A DNA stretch of 59,796 bases from contig SWBL01000319.1 of assembly GCA_024195585.1 (NCBI GenBank), positions 1 to 59,796 of the forward strand, in the 5' to 3' direction. Positions 23,604 through 35,072 of the stretch are shown piece by piece. The stretch's first letter is position 1, and each line of letters begins with the position of its first letter. The stretch is from Aureobasidium sp. EXF-3400 (lineage: Eukaryota; Ascomycota; Dothideomycetes; Dothideales; Saccotheciaceae). Both the position numbers and the translations under genes were made by a program. Under the pieces are notes generated by a model. That model made no database searches. It saw only the letters and a list, made by a program, of their open reading frames with translations, and had not been told where the DNA came from.

Positions 23604-26234
23604 TTACGATCTGATGGCGTTGCCCAGGACACCGCCCTGGAAACCACCGCCACCCCTTCTGATGCCTTGGCCACCACCTCTGCCACCGCGGCCGCCTCTG
23701 CCACCTCCTCTGCCTCCTCTCTGTGCACCTTGTCTCTCGAATGCGTTGGCAGTGCCTTGTGTTCTTTGCTCCAGTGTCTTCTCGTTGCTCTCAATAAGTC
23801 CGCTGGCCTTGTCACTAAGGGTGAGGGCCAAGCTTTGCAGTCTGCTGAGCTCAACACCCTTTCTGAAGATAATGGCGCCGTTGACTTGGTCGAGAGCAGC
23901 AGCAAGCTCCTCGTGGCTGATCATCTTGCTAACAATGGCAGAAACCTTGCGCTCCGACAGCTCGAACATCGATGCAAGCTTGTCGATCGAAAGAGTGTCG
24001 TAGAATGGTGCGTAAGTGAAGAGGTAGGTGCGGAGACCCTCTTCTTGAATCTGCTCCTCGAGCATGGTCTTGATCTTGGAGGCTTGCGGCAGGAGGTCCC
24101 AGATCTTGATGGCAGTGATGAACTCGGCAGCCTTGCGCCACTCGCCCTGAGCAAGAGCCTTACTTGCTTGCATGACGTGGTCACGAGTGTTCTCAGGAGG
24201 ACCGGTGAAGATCTGGCGCTCATGATACTCGAGCATACGGCGGTAAGACTTGCTAATGACACGCTTCTTGAGATCGGGCGATGAGCCGACCTGAGCAAGA
24301 AGAGGAATCTCGAGCAGCATGGAACAAGTGAGGTAGACACACTCGAGAAGCTCGAGGTTGACGTGCATGTGGAAAGGAAGCTGGCGTTGGCGTTCGATGC
24401 GCTCCTGCTCGGGGGTGATTTGAGAGTAGCGTTGCATCTGCAGGCCCTGAGCGAGCAGTTCCTTTTGTCTTTGAGAACCGCAAATGTCCTGGAGGGAGTT
24501 TTGGGCCTCGTAAACAAGTCCGGCGCGGAAAGCACAGAGACCGACCTGGGTCAAAGTACGGTTGAACAGGATCTGAGTGTTGACATCGAATCCGGAAATG
24601 GTCTCCTGCAAATGCGACATGAGGAGCATGTCACGAGCCTTGAAGTATTGGTCGTGGAGGGCGAGGTAGTACACTTGGCAAAGCATAGCACGGGCACGAA
24701 TGATGCCTTCGCTGTGAGTGTAGAGGTATGTGCAGATGGCGGTGACAAGGGTAGAGCTGTCGCCGGCAGCGGAGCGGGGGGTGATAGACGAGTCGAGGGA
24801 AGAAGGAAGGGCCTTCCAGACGTTCTCCTCGAGAATGTTGATGACCTGAGAAGGCTTGAAGTAGATGTGTTCAAGTCTGCGGATGGCAATGCGGTTGGCT
24901 GTCTCCTGGACAAAGTTGAGCTTCTCGTCCTTTGCTAGGCGCTCGCAGTACAGCTGGGTGCGGACAATGTTGGTGTAAAGAGAAGCCTCGTCACTGAGAC
25001 GCTCGACGTACTCGGCGGTGTGAGGGTCGACTTGCTGCAGAACACGAGTAAGCTCATCGTCCAGACGCTCGACCAGAGAGACAATGCTGCCAGGGATCTT
25101 AAAGGTCTGGTCGGAAGTGATGGTGGGGTGCTTCTCGTCATCCTCCCAGTCCTCGGCGCTCTCAATGACGACCAAGTAAGGGTGCTCCTCGAGAAGGGCC
25201 AAGAGGGCGGCAAGTTCTTGCTGGACGAGCTTCCACTGCTCCTGTGCCATGGTGTTACCGCTACCGCTGGTCAAGTCGAAACGGGTCGAAACAAGAGTCA
25301 GTAGCACGCGAGCCTTCTGGTACTCGGTAGCAGCCACATCGAGCAGCTTCTCAAGAGTACGGATCTGCTCCAGACGGTCGGTGTTCTTGCGTCCTCTGGA
25401 TTCGACAATGGTGCGGAGGTGCTTGAGAATACCCTCGGGGGTGTAGGTCATGGCCTTACCGCCGGCGCCGACCACGGTGAAACCGTCGTCGTCAGCACCA
25501 ACAATAGTCTCGTCGGTGAGAGACTTCTTGGCCTTCTTGGGGGCAGTAGCAGTGGGCTCCTCGACAACATCCTCCTTCATGAAGTCGTCGGGGCTGTCGC
25601 GGTAAGCCTTGATGTCGGCATCGTGGTCACGGTTGTTCTTGCGGATCTTCTGGCGCATGGCGTTGAGACCCTTTGCGGCGACGGGGTTCATGTTCTTCTT
25701 GGCCTTTTGCTTCTCCAGGGCCTCGAGCATGGCGGTTTCAAGGTCGGCGATGGTCTTGATGTACATCTTGGGAGCCTTGCCATCGTTGTCACGCTGGAGG
25801 ACGGGCAGCTGGCGGTTGAGTTTGTCGTAGTCTAGACGTATGGGTTAGCTACCGCATGGAGCACACAAACAGCGGTGTTGGCAGTCGGACGTACTGTCGT
25901 TAATGACACTCCAGTCGTTGATCTTCTGGGCATTCTCAATCAGGCGGATGGTGCCCTCGAGCTCGTCGAAACGCTTGTCCTTTGCACTCTTGACCACGGT
26001 GCGGTCGTCCTCCTCGTCACTCTCATCCTCGCTGGACTCATCGCGCAAGAAACGGTTGGCACCGGTCTTGCCACCCTCGTCGTCGCTGGAATCCGAATCC
26101 GAATCTTCCTCGTCAGACTCCTCGTCGCTCGATTCCTCTTCGGACTTCTGTGCCTCCTCCTCTTCGCTGTAAAGTTCCTCCTCGTCCGAGGAAGACTCGC
26201 TGGAGCTGTCGCTGCCGTAGAAAAAGCGAGACAT
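23604..26234 (-). CDS. NIP1: Translation initiation factor eIF3 subunit C
   Basis: Core scaffold of eIF3, which recruits the 43S complex and contacts eIF1 and eIF5. Two exons (26234-25895 and 25831-23604) encode 855 residues, the normal fungal length. The first ~85 residues are an acidic Ser/Asp/Glu tract beginning [13 protein letters not shown], a hallmark of this subunit. The middle is helical, with a PCI/winged-helix region in the last third ([19 protein letters not shown]). The C-terminus is an RGG tail (about 822-845), a likely RNA-binding or methylation site. The intron is 63 nt. Codon use is strongly biased, consistent with high expression. Confidence 0.97.
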
Positions 26235-26421
26235 GTTGGTTGACGCTGGTGATACACAGAGTCGATTCGCGGCGCGCGTCTATCAAGTGCTTGTGGATGT
26301 TTGCGAGCTTTTTCGGTGCCAAGACCGCCGTGGCCGACTTGTGTGACGGCTTCCCACGTGATTCACCACCGACTTTTGATACTTGGACTATCCAATAGTC
26401 AATTGAAATCTCTCACTCAGC
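26235..26421. promoter_or_regulatory. Bidirectional promoter eIF3c / 26422 gene with CACGTG
   Basis: Only 187 bp separate the divergent start codons. A CACGTG palindrome sits at 26354-26359. The core promoters of both genes must lie here or overlap the leaders. Confidence 0.5.
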
Positions 26422-27132
26422 ATGTCCGGTTCTACTTTGGCTGTACTGCGCTGGCGTGTACCCAGAGTAGCCACTTCTGTGCGTAACAGTTCGACTAGCC
26501 AGCAAGCGCGCCAAAAGGATGTCGACATCATCCGTCGCTTACGCAGACAAGAGCGTATCACGGCCGCCACTCTGGATGCTGATTTAGATGACTTTCTGCA
26601 TCGCTTTGATACCTTCCACACATCGGCAGCCGCCAGCGAGAAAGCCGTCGCTACTGCTCTGCGACAGAAAAAGTACATTTCCACAGAACGATTGAGCTAT
26701 ACCCATAACATGGCCAAGTTTGGTCAAGAAATCATCGACCACTTCAATGACTTGAAGAAGCACATCAAGGACCTTGACGAAGAGCCATATCCGAACTGGC
26801 AGCCCGGTGACTCAGATGTGGTTCTCCGCCAACTGGATGATCCTAATCTGAAGCCTGAAGACTTGGAAAGCGAGCTGAAAACCAGGCACAAGGATGTCAA
26901 GCGCCTTCTTGACCAGGCTGACGAACATTACCAAGCCTTGGCCAAAGCCAGAACAGCTTTGCGCGAGAAAGGTGTGGCCGCTGCTGAGGCTGTTGCGGAT
27001 GACTTTGTCAACTCACGTTCGTCTGACTACAACTTTGCGAACATCAATGTTCCCCTGGATCCTGTCGATCTCGATACCATAGACGAAGATCCTGCCTTCC
27101 TTCTTACTCATTTGAGGAGAAAGACTCCTTAA
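26422..27132 (+). CDS. Unrecognised protein, probable mitochondrial, coiled-coil
   Basis: Single-exon frame of 236 residues. The N-terminus (MSGSTLAVLRWRVPRVATS) lacks acidic residues and has spaced arginines, as in a mitochondrial presequence. From about 30 to 200 the protein is highly charged and helical, with heptad-like stretches (DLESELKTRHKDVKRLLDQA), so coiled coil is likely. An acidic tail ends in RRKTP. Codon use is even and protein-like. I do not recognise the family; no catalytic motif or membrane helix is visible. Confidence 0.75.
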   Translation: MSGSTLAVLRWRVPRVATSVRNSSTSQQARQKDVDIIRRLRRQERITAATLDADLDDFLHRFDTFHTSAAASEKAVATALRQKKYISTERLSYTHNMAKFGQEIIDHFNDLKKHIKDLDEEPYPNWQPGDSDVVLRQLDDPNLKPEDLESELKTRHKDVKRLLDQADEHYQALAKARTALREKGVAAAEAVADDFVNSRSSDYNFANINVPLDPVDLDTIDEDPAFLLTHLRRKTP

Positions 27133-27929
27133 AGCCAATGCAAGCTAGCAATATCTTATCCAGACCTTCGCAAAGAACTGTAACACGACACGTTCAATTT
27201 GATCGCCAGAGATCTGGTTGTCTCTCGACATATCCAAAGTCTCACACGGTACTAGATCTGGCAAGCAAGCCACAATCTACGTTTCCAATCTGCAACGCGG
27301 ATGAAGCAGCAAGCACAAGTCTTGTCAACTAAGTCGGTCGACAGAGGCCATTGATGACCAACCGGCCGAAGCGTACAAAGGTCATATTTGGATTTTGCTG
27401 CGAGTCAGCACATAGCTCGAGCAACAACATCGAGAGTGACTCAGAAAATCAGCTGCACACTTTATGATTCTTCGATAGCAGTACAGAACCATAGCAAACA
27501 TGGAGGCATTTAGTCTACGTACTCGTGGACTTTGTTCGCAGTAGGGGTCGTTGAGTTCGCTTTGCAGACACACTTCCAAGGTGTATACTCCCAGTTTCTG
27601 ATGAATTTGTCTTGATCGATCCGCAGTTGGTTTTGGTGAAGAGGAGGGTTTTGCAATCATACCTCAAGTATACAAAAGGTTTCACAACTAGATAGATGTT
27701 GAACGACATTATCCTACCGCATACAAGGAAATAACTCCCTTCTCAACATATAACCATTTTACAACGCACCTTTCAAGATGATTTGCGGTGAGCAGAGACC
27801 CTGGTGTTCCGGAAGAGCAGTCGGCGAAAGTGCGCACGGGCCACGTCCAATTGGGGCGCGACTTGTGAAAGAGTTGACATCGACGACCACAACCAAAGCC
27901 CATCAAAGTCCACGCTTCACTCAATCGCC
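27133..27929. other. Intergenic before ATP14
   Basis: 797 bp. A CCAATTGG sequence near 27848-27855 sits about 80 bp before the ATP14 start and could be a CCAAT-box site. Otherwise nothing is recognised. Confidence 0.4.
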
Positions 27930-28499
27930 ATGCTCGGTCAATCTCTCAGGGCCTCGGTATGCCACTGCCCTCGTCCAAACCTTTGCGCACAACAGAGTTC
28001 CGCCCGCTGACACCCACCACAGCGCCAGTCGCTTGTTCGTCTTGCTAAGCAGCAGTCGGCCACCACCTTCCGCCGCACTTTCGTCACTCCCACTGCCGTT
28101 CGCCAAGGTACTTGAGCTACCATATCACCATCGCACCCATCGAATAGCTGCTCATTGATCCTTCTACCATAGCCGATCTCGTCCAGGACCTCTACCTCCG
28201 CGAGCTCAAGGCTTACAAGCCCCCCACCGTCAAGGCCTCCGACTCTGAAGGCCAGGTCCAGAAGTTCGCTCTTCCCCAAGCCCCTGCTTCCCCCGAGGAG
28301 GCCGACATTGCCAGCCAACTCAGCGCATACGAGGCCCAGGAGGTCGAGGTTGAGGGCCAAGCCGAGGCCGGTGCTGCCCCCGTCGAGGACTGGTACCGCT
28401 CCCACAATTCTGATGCTCCTTTACGAACACCGCCACTGACCACTACTCTCCAGGTTTGATGAGAGCGAGCTCGCCGACGAGGAGCCTGCCCACCACTAA
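27930..28499 (+). CDS. ATP14: Mitochondrial ATP synthase subunit H (ATP14)
   Basis: Peripheral-stalk subunit of mitochondrial F1Fo ATP synthase. Four small exons (27930-27956, 28023-28107, 28173-28392, 28454-28499) sum to 125 residues in a closed frame. The spliced N-terminus is a presequence rich in Arg/Ser/Ala (MLGQSLRASRQSLVRLAKQQ). The mature part begins near ADLVQDLYLRELKAYKPP, the conserved opening of subunit H, and the acidic end matches the family (VEDWFDESELADEE, then PAHH). Without the three introns (61-66 nt) no long frame exists here, so automatic callers may miss it. Confidence 0.9.
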
Positions 28500-30904
28500 G
28501 GTCCTGTAACTTCGACCATGTAAAACAGTGTGAAAATGCATTTAAGAGCTTGACCTTCATACCCTTTCTTTTCGCCTTCGCTCACGTCCGTGAATCTACG
28601 AGCACACTGCACAGTTCTTGTGTGTTCTTGTGTGCTCAGCAACTATACAACCAATTCGTCTTCTGTGCTCCCACGTTTCCCGGAATCTTGTTATCAGGAC
28701 CCGTCCGATTCGGTGTCTTTAGAGACAAAGGACCGCCAGCTTATATATTATGCCGTATATCCTTATACGAGCGTTCTATAAAAATACACCAGCTTATTGC
28801 CATGACCCAGCTGCTGGTAAATTGATGCGTTGCTTCGGAGCAGGAGTGAAATAATCTATCCCCAGTGCATCAGCCGCCGATCAACCTCTTTCTGATCTGC
28901 TGAATTTAGAGAAATGTACTCATCTCAGGTAACATGGTCCCCTGTGTTTCTGAGAGACGGGATCGACCATCCTTCATCTTGCAATGTGACTAGATGGAGA
29001 TTCCCCGCATGACAGGGTGTGCAGATATTGTGGCCAGACGAGCCGCACTTTTGCGAGCACCATCGCTCTGCTGTTCATTATATCAGAGGAAACACGTGCT
29101 TTGACTATTGTCAAAGCTAGCACTCCTGAGGCACTGATGCCCTGAGCGTCTGAATCATGTCAAACCTATGTCCGGCAACCAGCAGCAGCCACCAACTCGT
29201 AAGAACAATTTGGAGGCATGCATCCGCGTGAAACAAAATCTACTGACTTTGACATGCATGGCTGGGACCGACTCACGCCTAAAGCCACGTCCTGCAGCTG
29301 TATCATGTAAGAGAGATAAAAGTCACTGTGCATATGACAACCGAGCTGAGGCGGAGTGGACAAGTTGATGCATGAATAGCTTGGCCAACGCTTTGCCGCA
29401 ACCATGTGAGTGCCGCAACGAATATGCGGGATAGGACCTGCAAGACGTCCGTCGGAGGCGCCGTTGTGGCCGCGTAGATCAAAGGGAGTCGACGACGCGT
29501 ACTAGCTAAGCCGGCCTTGTTACAATGAGACCTTCCGGACTTTCCCCTGATCGAAGATGCAGAAGGTACATATGCCTCGACGAGCACGAGTCGTCAGCTT
29601 GTGCTCGCGCCCATTTCGATGGTGCCATATCCGACTCAGATTAACGTTGAGATTGGGTGGAAAGAGGCCGCTCCTTCAGTGTGCTTTCCGCCGCGCGCGA
29701 TTATTGTTGGTTGGAAGCGAACGGCAGTTCACCGGTGGCCGGACTCTTCAAAAGTCGTTGACTTGAGCTAGGATGATTTGTGCATAGTCAAGACCGATCG
29801 AACCAGGGTAGGGTACAAAGAACTGGAGATTGCAAGCTGTAACTTGCTTGGCATACAGTAAGACTTTCTCCCACCGCGGACAAGGACGTTGATCACGGCC
29901 TTCTTGCGCCGGATAGTAGAGTGTACGAAAGGGGCGGGAACAAGTCATGAAGGAGACGTACTATTGCACTCTGAATATGCTAAGAAGTTAAGAAGGTCGC
30001 AGAGTGACGCTAAACGAGAGAGCTTTGACAGGCCACTGCTGCTATTTACGGTTGCCAAAAGGGAAGTGACGACCTTTGAGAAGTTTGGAGCTCGTGCGGC
30101 AGGTACGCATCGACTTTGCCAAGGTTGAGTGTTGCGCGCCTCTCCCGAACAAGATTCGGCTCTGGATCTGCGAGTAAGTCCCGCTGGCAGTGTCAGCATT
30201 GCACGCGCAGCGATTGCTGGGCTACATTCCCGGTACGATGGCGCGCGCAGACAACAGGCATACTGTAGAAAGACGAGTCGGACAGCAGGGGTTCATGAAA
30301 CTTTAAACGTCATGGTCAGAGAAGCGAAGACAGCGGTTGTCGGGACCGAAGCGTGCCGCCGCTGGGTGCCCTGTTTAATGCCTAGTACCCTGCCGTTTGA
30401 GGAGGCTACGCGCAGTGACTTTTACCTACCCACTCGTTCCCCTCTCCACCACGTCTCAGATTGCTCTTTTGTGCCTTTTCTGTTCTTCCCTTTTTACCTT
30501 CGACCCGTTCGCTGTACATACGCCCTGGCCGTCGCCTCTACCTACATACCACTGCCATAACCACCAATCAATTGACTGCTCAACCCTGTCAAGACAACTG
30601 CCAGCTCCCGTCTAGGCCTGTGCTCTTTGATCTCGCAAGCACGCGTACATCTGGTGCGAGTGGGAGGACCTGTCTTGGAACACCTGGAACACTTTTGCGC
30701 CATCTCTGCTGTATTGGGACATGGCTGGACTGTAACCGCAGCGCCCAGTGTCTGATCAACGCCCCTGAATTGGAAGAGGGTCGCAGAGAAAGAGAAAGAG
30801 TCTTGGAACGGAATACACCACGAATATCAAGAGAGGGAAAAGAAGCAGATCCTACGCCGGTACAAAGAAATATCTAAGAGAAAGATCGGGCACATCTATC
30901 AACC
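28500..30904. other. Gene-poor region upstream of the DUF1765 gene
   Basis: About 2.4 kb with only short, overlapping frames and no protein-like codon pattern. It includes a CACGTG at 29093-29098. The last ~500 bp contain pyrimidine-rich stretches and probably form a long promoter/leader with upstream ATGs. No tRNA or other RNA gene is evident. Confidence 0.45.
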
Positions 30905-33900
30905 ATGACGAGCATTGCCAACAACTACCAAAACCATGTCGATGGACTCACAAACCCGAGAGCGAGGAGATCGTACGTCGAGGCTTCGAGCACTCCCGAC
31001 TTTCCACGTAGCGCCAGTTACACCTTTTTGGGACATGCAGCAACAAAGAATCCCGCTTACAACGCTCCCTTGTCCATCACCAACAGAGGCAGCTTTTGCG
31101 AACAGGATCTGATCGCTCCTATGGTTGATGACAGTACCGATACATCACCTCCCGAGTCTTCTGGCTGGTCGACACCTGCCGACGATCAGATGATGCCTGT
31201 CACCCTGCCTCAGGATCTGGTTGCCGAGCTACACAAAAGCCCCAAAATCACTGTCACGGCTGACAGCGAGCACAATCCAAGTCCGCCCGCCTCGCTCAAA
31301 GACGCAACCCCGAGCATAGATTCGGCCAAAGTCCTTCCTGCTCCTGTGCTCGGCGACCGCACCCGCTCACCCTCAAAATCAAGGTCTCTAGCCAAGCGAT
31401 TGAGCAGAAAATTGTCTAGCGCACCCCCCTCACGCTCTCCCTCACCATCGGACCGAACACGCGAACAAAAAGTCGATGAGCCTATCCAAGACGTTGCCGT
31501 TGCTTTGGCGCCAGTGGCCAGTCGACCGGTCGTTTCTCGTAGAAAGTCCATGTTCCGAAGACGAGACTCGGAGAAGAAAAAGGAAGATGATACGGAAACC
31601 ACAGAAGGTGGTGGCTTCTTGGCCAGAAGGGGCACTGTGCTCAAGAGGAGATCAACTAAAACAGTCGTCCCAACAGTGAGAGCGTCCATGGAGGAGCCCA
31701 CCAACTCCCGTCCACCTGTGCCACAGCTACCCAAGTCTTTCTCGACAGACAAATTGCATACCACCTCACATTTGCACCCCGATCGTGCGAACCCCATGCC
31801 ACCATTGGCGTCTGCCGAAAAGTACCAGACTCTACCCGCCCTCACTCTGCCCCGCAAGAAAGATGAGCTATGGAGTGTTTTCAGGTCGCTTGATGGCGAT
31901 TATACAAAGTAAGTGCTTCTCGGACTACTCTATCTATCTGAAACTTACAACCCTTAGGTTCCAATCAAAGTCGAGCACCATGAAAGCGAACGTAGTCAGA
32001 TCTTCGTTGTTACCCTTCCTCCGAAACTACGCCGATCATTCGTCCAATCTTGCACTACGAGCCGAAGATCTGGACCGGCGCACCAATATCCTCAATAAGT
32101 GGTGGACTGGTCTTCTCGACATGCTCCACGGGAGAAACAATCAGTCCATTTCTGGCACAGACCGGCCAGCTATTCTGGACGGCATATCAGGCATAATGGA
32201 TCGCCAGGAATGGCGCCTCTCTCCTTCTCCATTCTGTCCTCTGGACCGAAGGACTGCCGTCGTACCTTTGAGAAACAAGTCAACCACTTCCTTGTCCTCG
32301 AGTGGTCTGGACTTTCTGACCGAATCTGTCCACCACAACGTACGAAATATGTTTGTTCAAAATCTCAACTCACAGATGGCCTTTGTGGTTGACAGAATGT
32401 CGCTCAAAAACGCATCTGCCAGTCTGGTCACTTTTTGTGGAAAAGCTACCGCATACGCTTTTTTCTTCTGTCCAGGAATCGCCGAGGTGCTCGTGCGCCT
32501 ATGGGATGCACCGACAGAAGTCATGCGGAGAGTTCTTTCCGAAAGTGGTGTAAGCAAATTTGACAATCTTGCCGAGACCGCTGCAAGAATCAACTCATCC
32601 TTCCCCCCCTCCATGCAATCTTTGGGCTTCGTTTCATTGGGAAAGATGCTTAAACACCTTAGAACGCAAACACCTTTGCCGCTTGGAACGGCTAATATCC
32701 AATGGTATGGGTATTGGCTCGAGCGCTGGTCTGGTCGTGAAAGTGACCTCTTCTTCGCATTTGTGAAGCACTTCCACATCCTAGTAGCCGACTACCTACC
32801 CTCGGATGCCACCAAGAAAGAGAGAATCTGTGTCCCGGGTCTACTCTTTGTGCACTCCCAGATCTTGGTCAACCTCGATTCTACCATTCACCGTGATGCA
32901 GGTCAATTACACGGTGATCCCTCTACCAACATTTCTCCCACTTTTGACGACGTTCTGGTTGATCCAGACGCAGTTGCGTCAACTTTGCCCTTACCACCTA
33001 CTAATGCTATCCGAATAATGGCGGAAAACCGCCTAATAATGCTAATTCGAGACTTTCTATCCGAGAGAGCCTTGGAACATCCTTTTGCTCGACAACTTTT
33101 TGCAGAATCCTTTGCATGTCTGCTACAAGCAGGTGCACGTGGCATCTCTGCTTACAACCATCTCGCCTGCTACACTCTTTGCGACTTCCTGGAAGAAGCA
33201 TTCCCAATCATTGTCCGCTACGAGCAGACACATCTCTCGCAGTCGTGCCTCATCGATACCGACTTCTGGATCGACGTGTGCAAGAGAATGATTTTCAGCC
33301 AAAACACAATGACTGAGATCAGACTTTTCGCCTTCTTGTTCACAATCTGGAGCACAGTCAATAGCAGTCCAGACCGCAAGGCCAAGATTTGCATCGATCT
33401 TCTGCTCGATCAAGAAGTCTTTGAAAAGACTTTCAACCACTGGTGTCCTATGGTTCGCGCTTACTACATGCGACTACTCTGCTGGCGTCTCGGTCGTTTC
33501 GATGGGGAAGGATCTTCGAGCGATAAGTACGTGGACTGTCATTCTATCGTTTTACCAGCTTGCTAATTATATCTCGTTTTAGGCTGATCCTTGAGACACT
33601 GTTGCAGCGTCTTCAGGTCATCTGGTCACACTTTTTGTGGCAAAGACAACAAGCCGCTCAAGGAAGGATACTACCCCCGTCAACAACCCCTTGCAACCCT
33701 GCCCCTGGTAGACGTCTATTGATCATTCGCACTGACACTCAGGTTGCAACGGGCGGCTCCTTCCTGGCCTTCGATGGTATCGTGCCACATCATCCATCCG
33801 CCTCGATCGGAACACCCAGCCAGGCATGGAAGAGAGATTCGGTTATATCACAGGCGGCATCACTGGACGTTCGCCCCAGTTCGTCGGCGTCTTCTGATTT

Positions 33901-34504
33901 CGGCATGGAACTGGAGCGCCCTGAGAGTGGACTACGCGGCTTCGTTCGCAGCATTTTTGGAGGCAAGAGCCGGTCAAAGGCAGCATCTGTTTCGGTGGTC
34001 AAGACTTCGTCCTCATCCGCTTCCTCGCCATCTGCACCAGAAACAATATTGCCTGGTGGCAAACTCACCCGATCAGCAACAACCGCTACTCAGGCATCAC
34101 GCTCGCGTGCTTCTGTCATGAAGCAATCACCCCAGGAAACACCCCATGTCAGCCGGGGTCCCTCACCGATCAGACACCGAAACTTCTCCTTCAAGTTCTC
34201 CCTCGAGCTGCACCCTAAGGCACACCACCCTACTGCTATGCGTCTTGCACCACCCAGACTTCCTTTGGCCGCACATCTCTATCTTCAGCAAGATGGTCGC
34301 GACGAGTTGGTCGTCCAAGCCGCCGAACCTGTAGGCGAGGCTAAAGCTCAGTCAACATACTCTGGTAGAGCTTTGGCTGAGTGGATGTGCATCCTCATGG
34401 AAAGTCAAGGCTTCTTCGAGCGCAGAAAGGGCGAGGGAGTTCCTACCAACAAACACGTCGAGACACCAACGCTGGGTGTTGAGGTCTTTGGCAAGGGAAG
34501 ATAA
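30905..34504 (+). CDS. DUF1765 (UPF0592) family protein
   Basis: Three exons (30905-31908, 31958-33526, 33583-34504) encode 1164 residues. The first third is disordered, with Ser/Pro/Arg-rich basic clusters (KSRSLAKRLSRKLSS, RRKSMFRRR) that look like phosphosites and membrane- or microtubule-binding patches. Exon 2 holds the folded helical core with the conserved HWCPMVRAYYMRLLCWRLGR segment that I associate with the DUF1765 family of fungal proteins. The C-terminus is again Ser-rich but ends in an ordered basic part (KFSLELHPKAHHP). No enzymatic motif is seen. Family members are uncharacterised; fission-yeast relatives were listed as UPF0592. Role unknown. Confidence 0.85.
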
Positions 34505-35072
34505 GCAGCACTTGCACACAACATCATCCTCATCACCTCCTCTGTACATTCTTTTGTTTATTTTTTGTTTGTAGCCATGCATTGGTTGGACATGGAGTTT
34601 TCTGTCTCTTGTGTTTTTGCATTGCATCTGCATTGGTCGTTTTGGGAATTTTAGCCGCCAAATGGCCCGAGATATATATGGTTTTGGTTTACTAGAGCAA
34701 ATCAATGCTACAGTTGCACACACCGCAACAGCCTCAAGCACAGTTTCTCTTCGTTTCGATCAGTACGTCAATTGATCCACTCTTATCTCGGGGACCTCCA
34801 TCCATTATCAACTCCAGAGCTCGCTGGTTCTGTTCCTTCTGCAACCTCCTCCAACGTTTTGGGCCGAGAACACCATGAGCAAGACTGCATGTGTTTGAAC
34901 TATTCTTTCGCTTCATATGATTGCGTGTAGGAGTTTGGAGTGAGAAAGTGAAGACTATGGAAACAGCAGAAGTAAGAGAATAAAAAATAGACATGTCTGG
35001 CTCTGAGCGTGTTTGAATAAATCAAAAACCAGTTTATATCATTAAAGGTACAATTTGTTACTACAGACTTCC
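34505..35072. other. Convergent intergenic region
   Basis: 568 bp between the ends of the DUF1765 gene and the receptor gene. T-rich runs on both strands are consistent with 3' UTRs. No other gene is seen. Confidence 0.45.
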
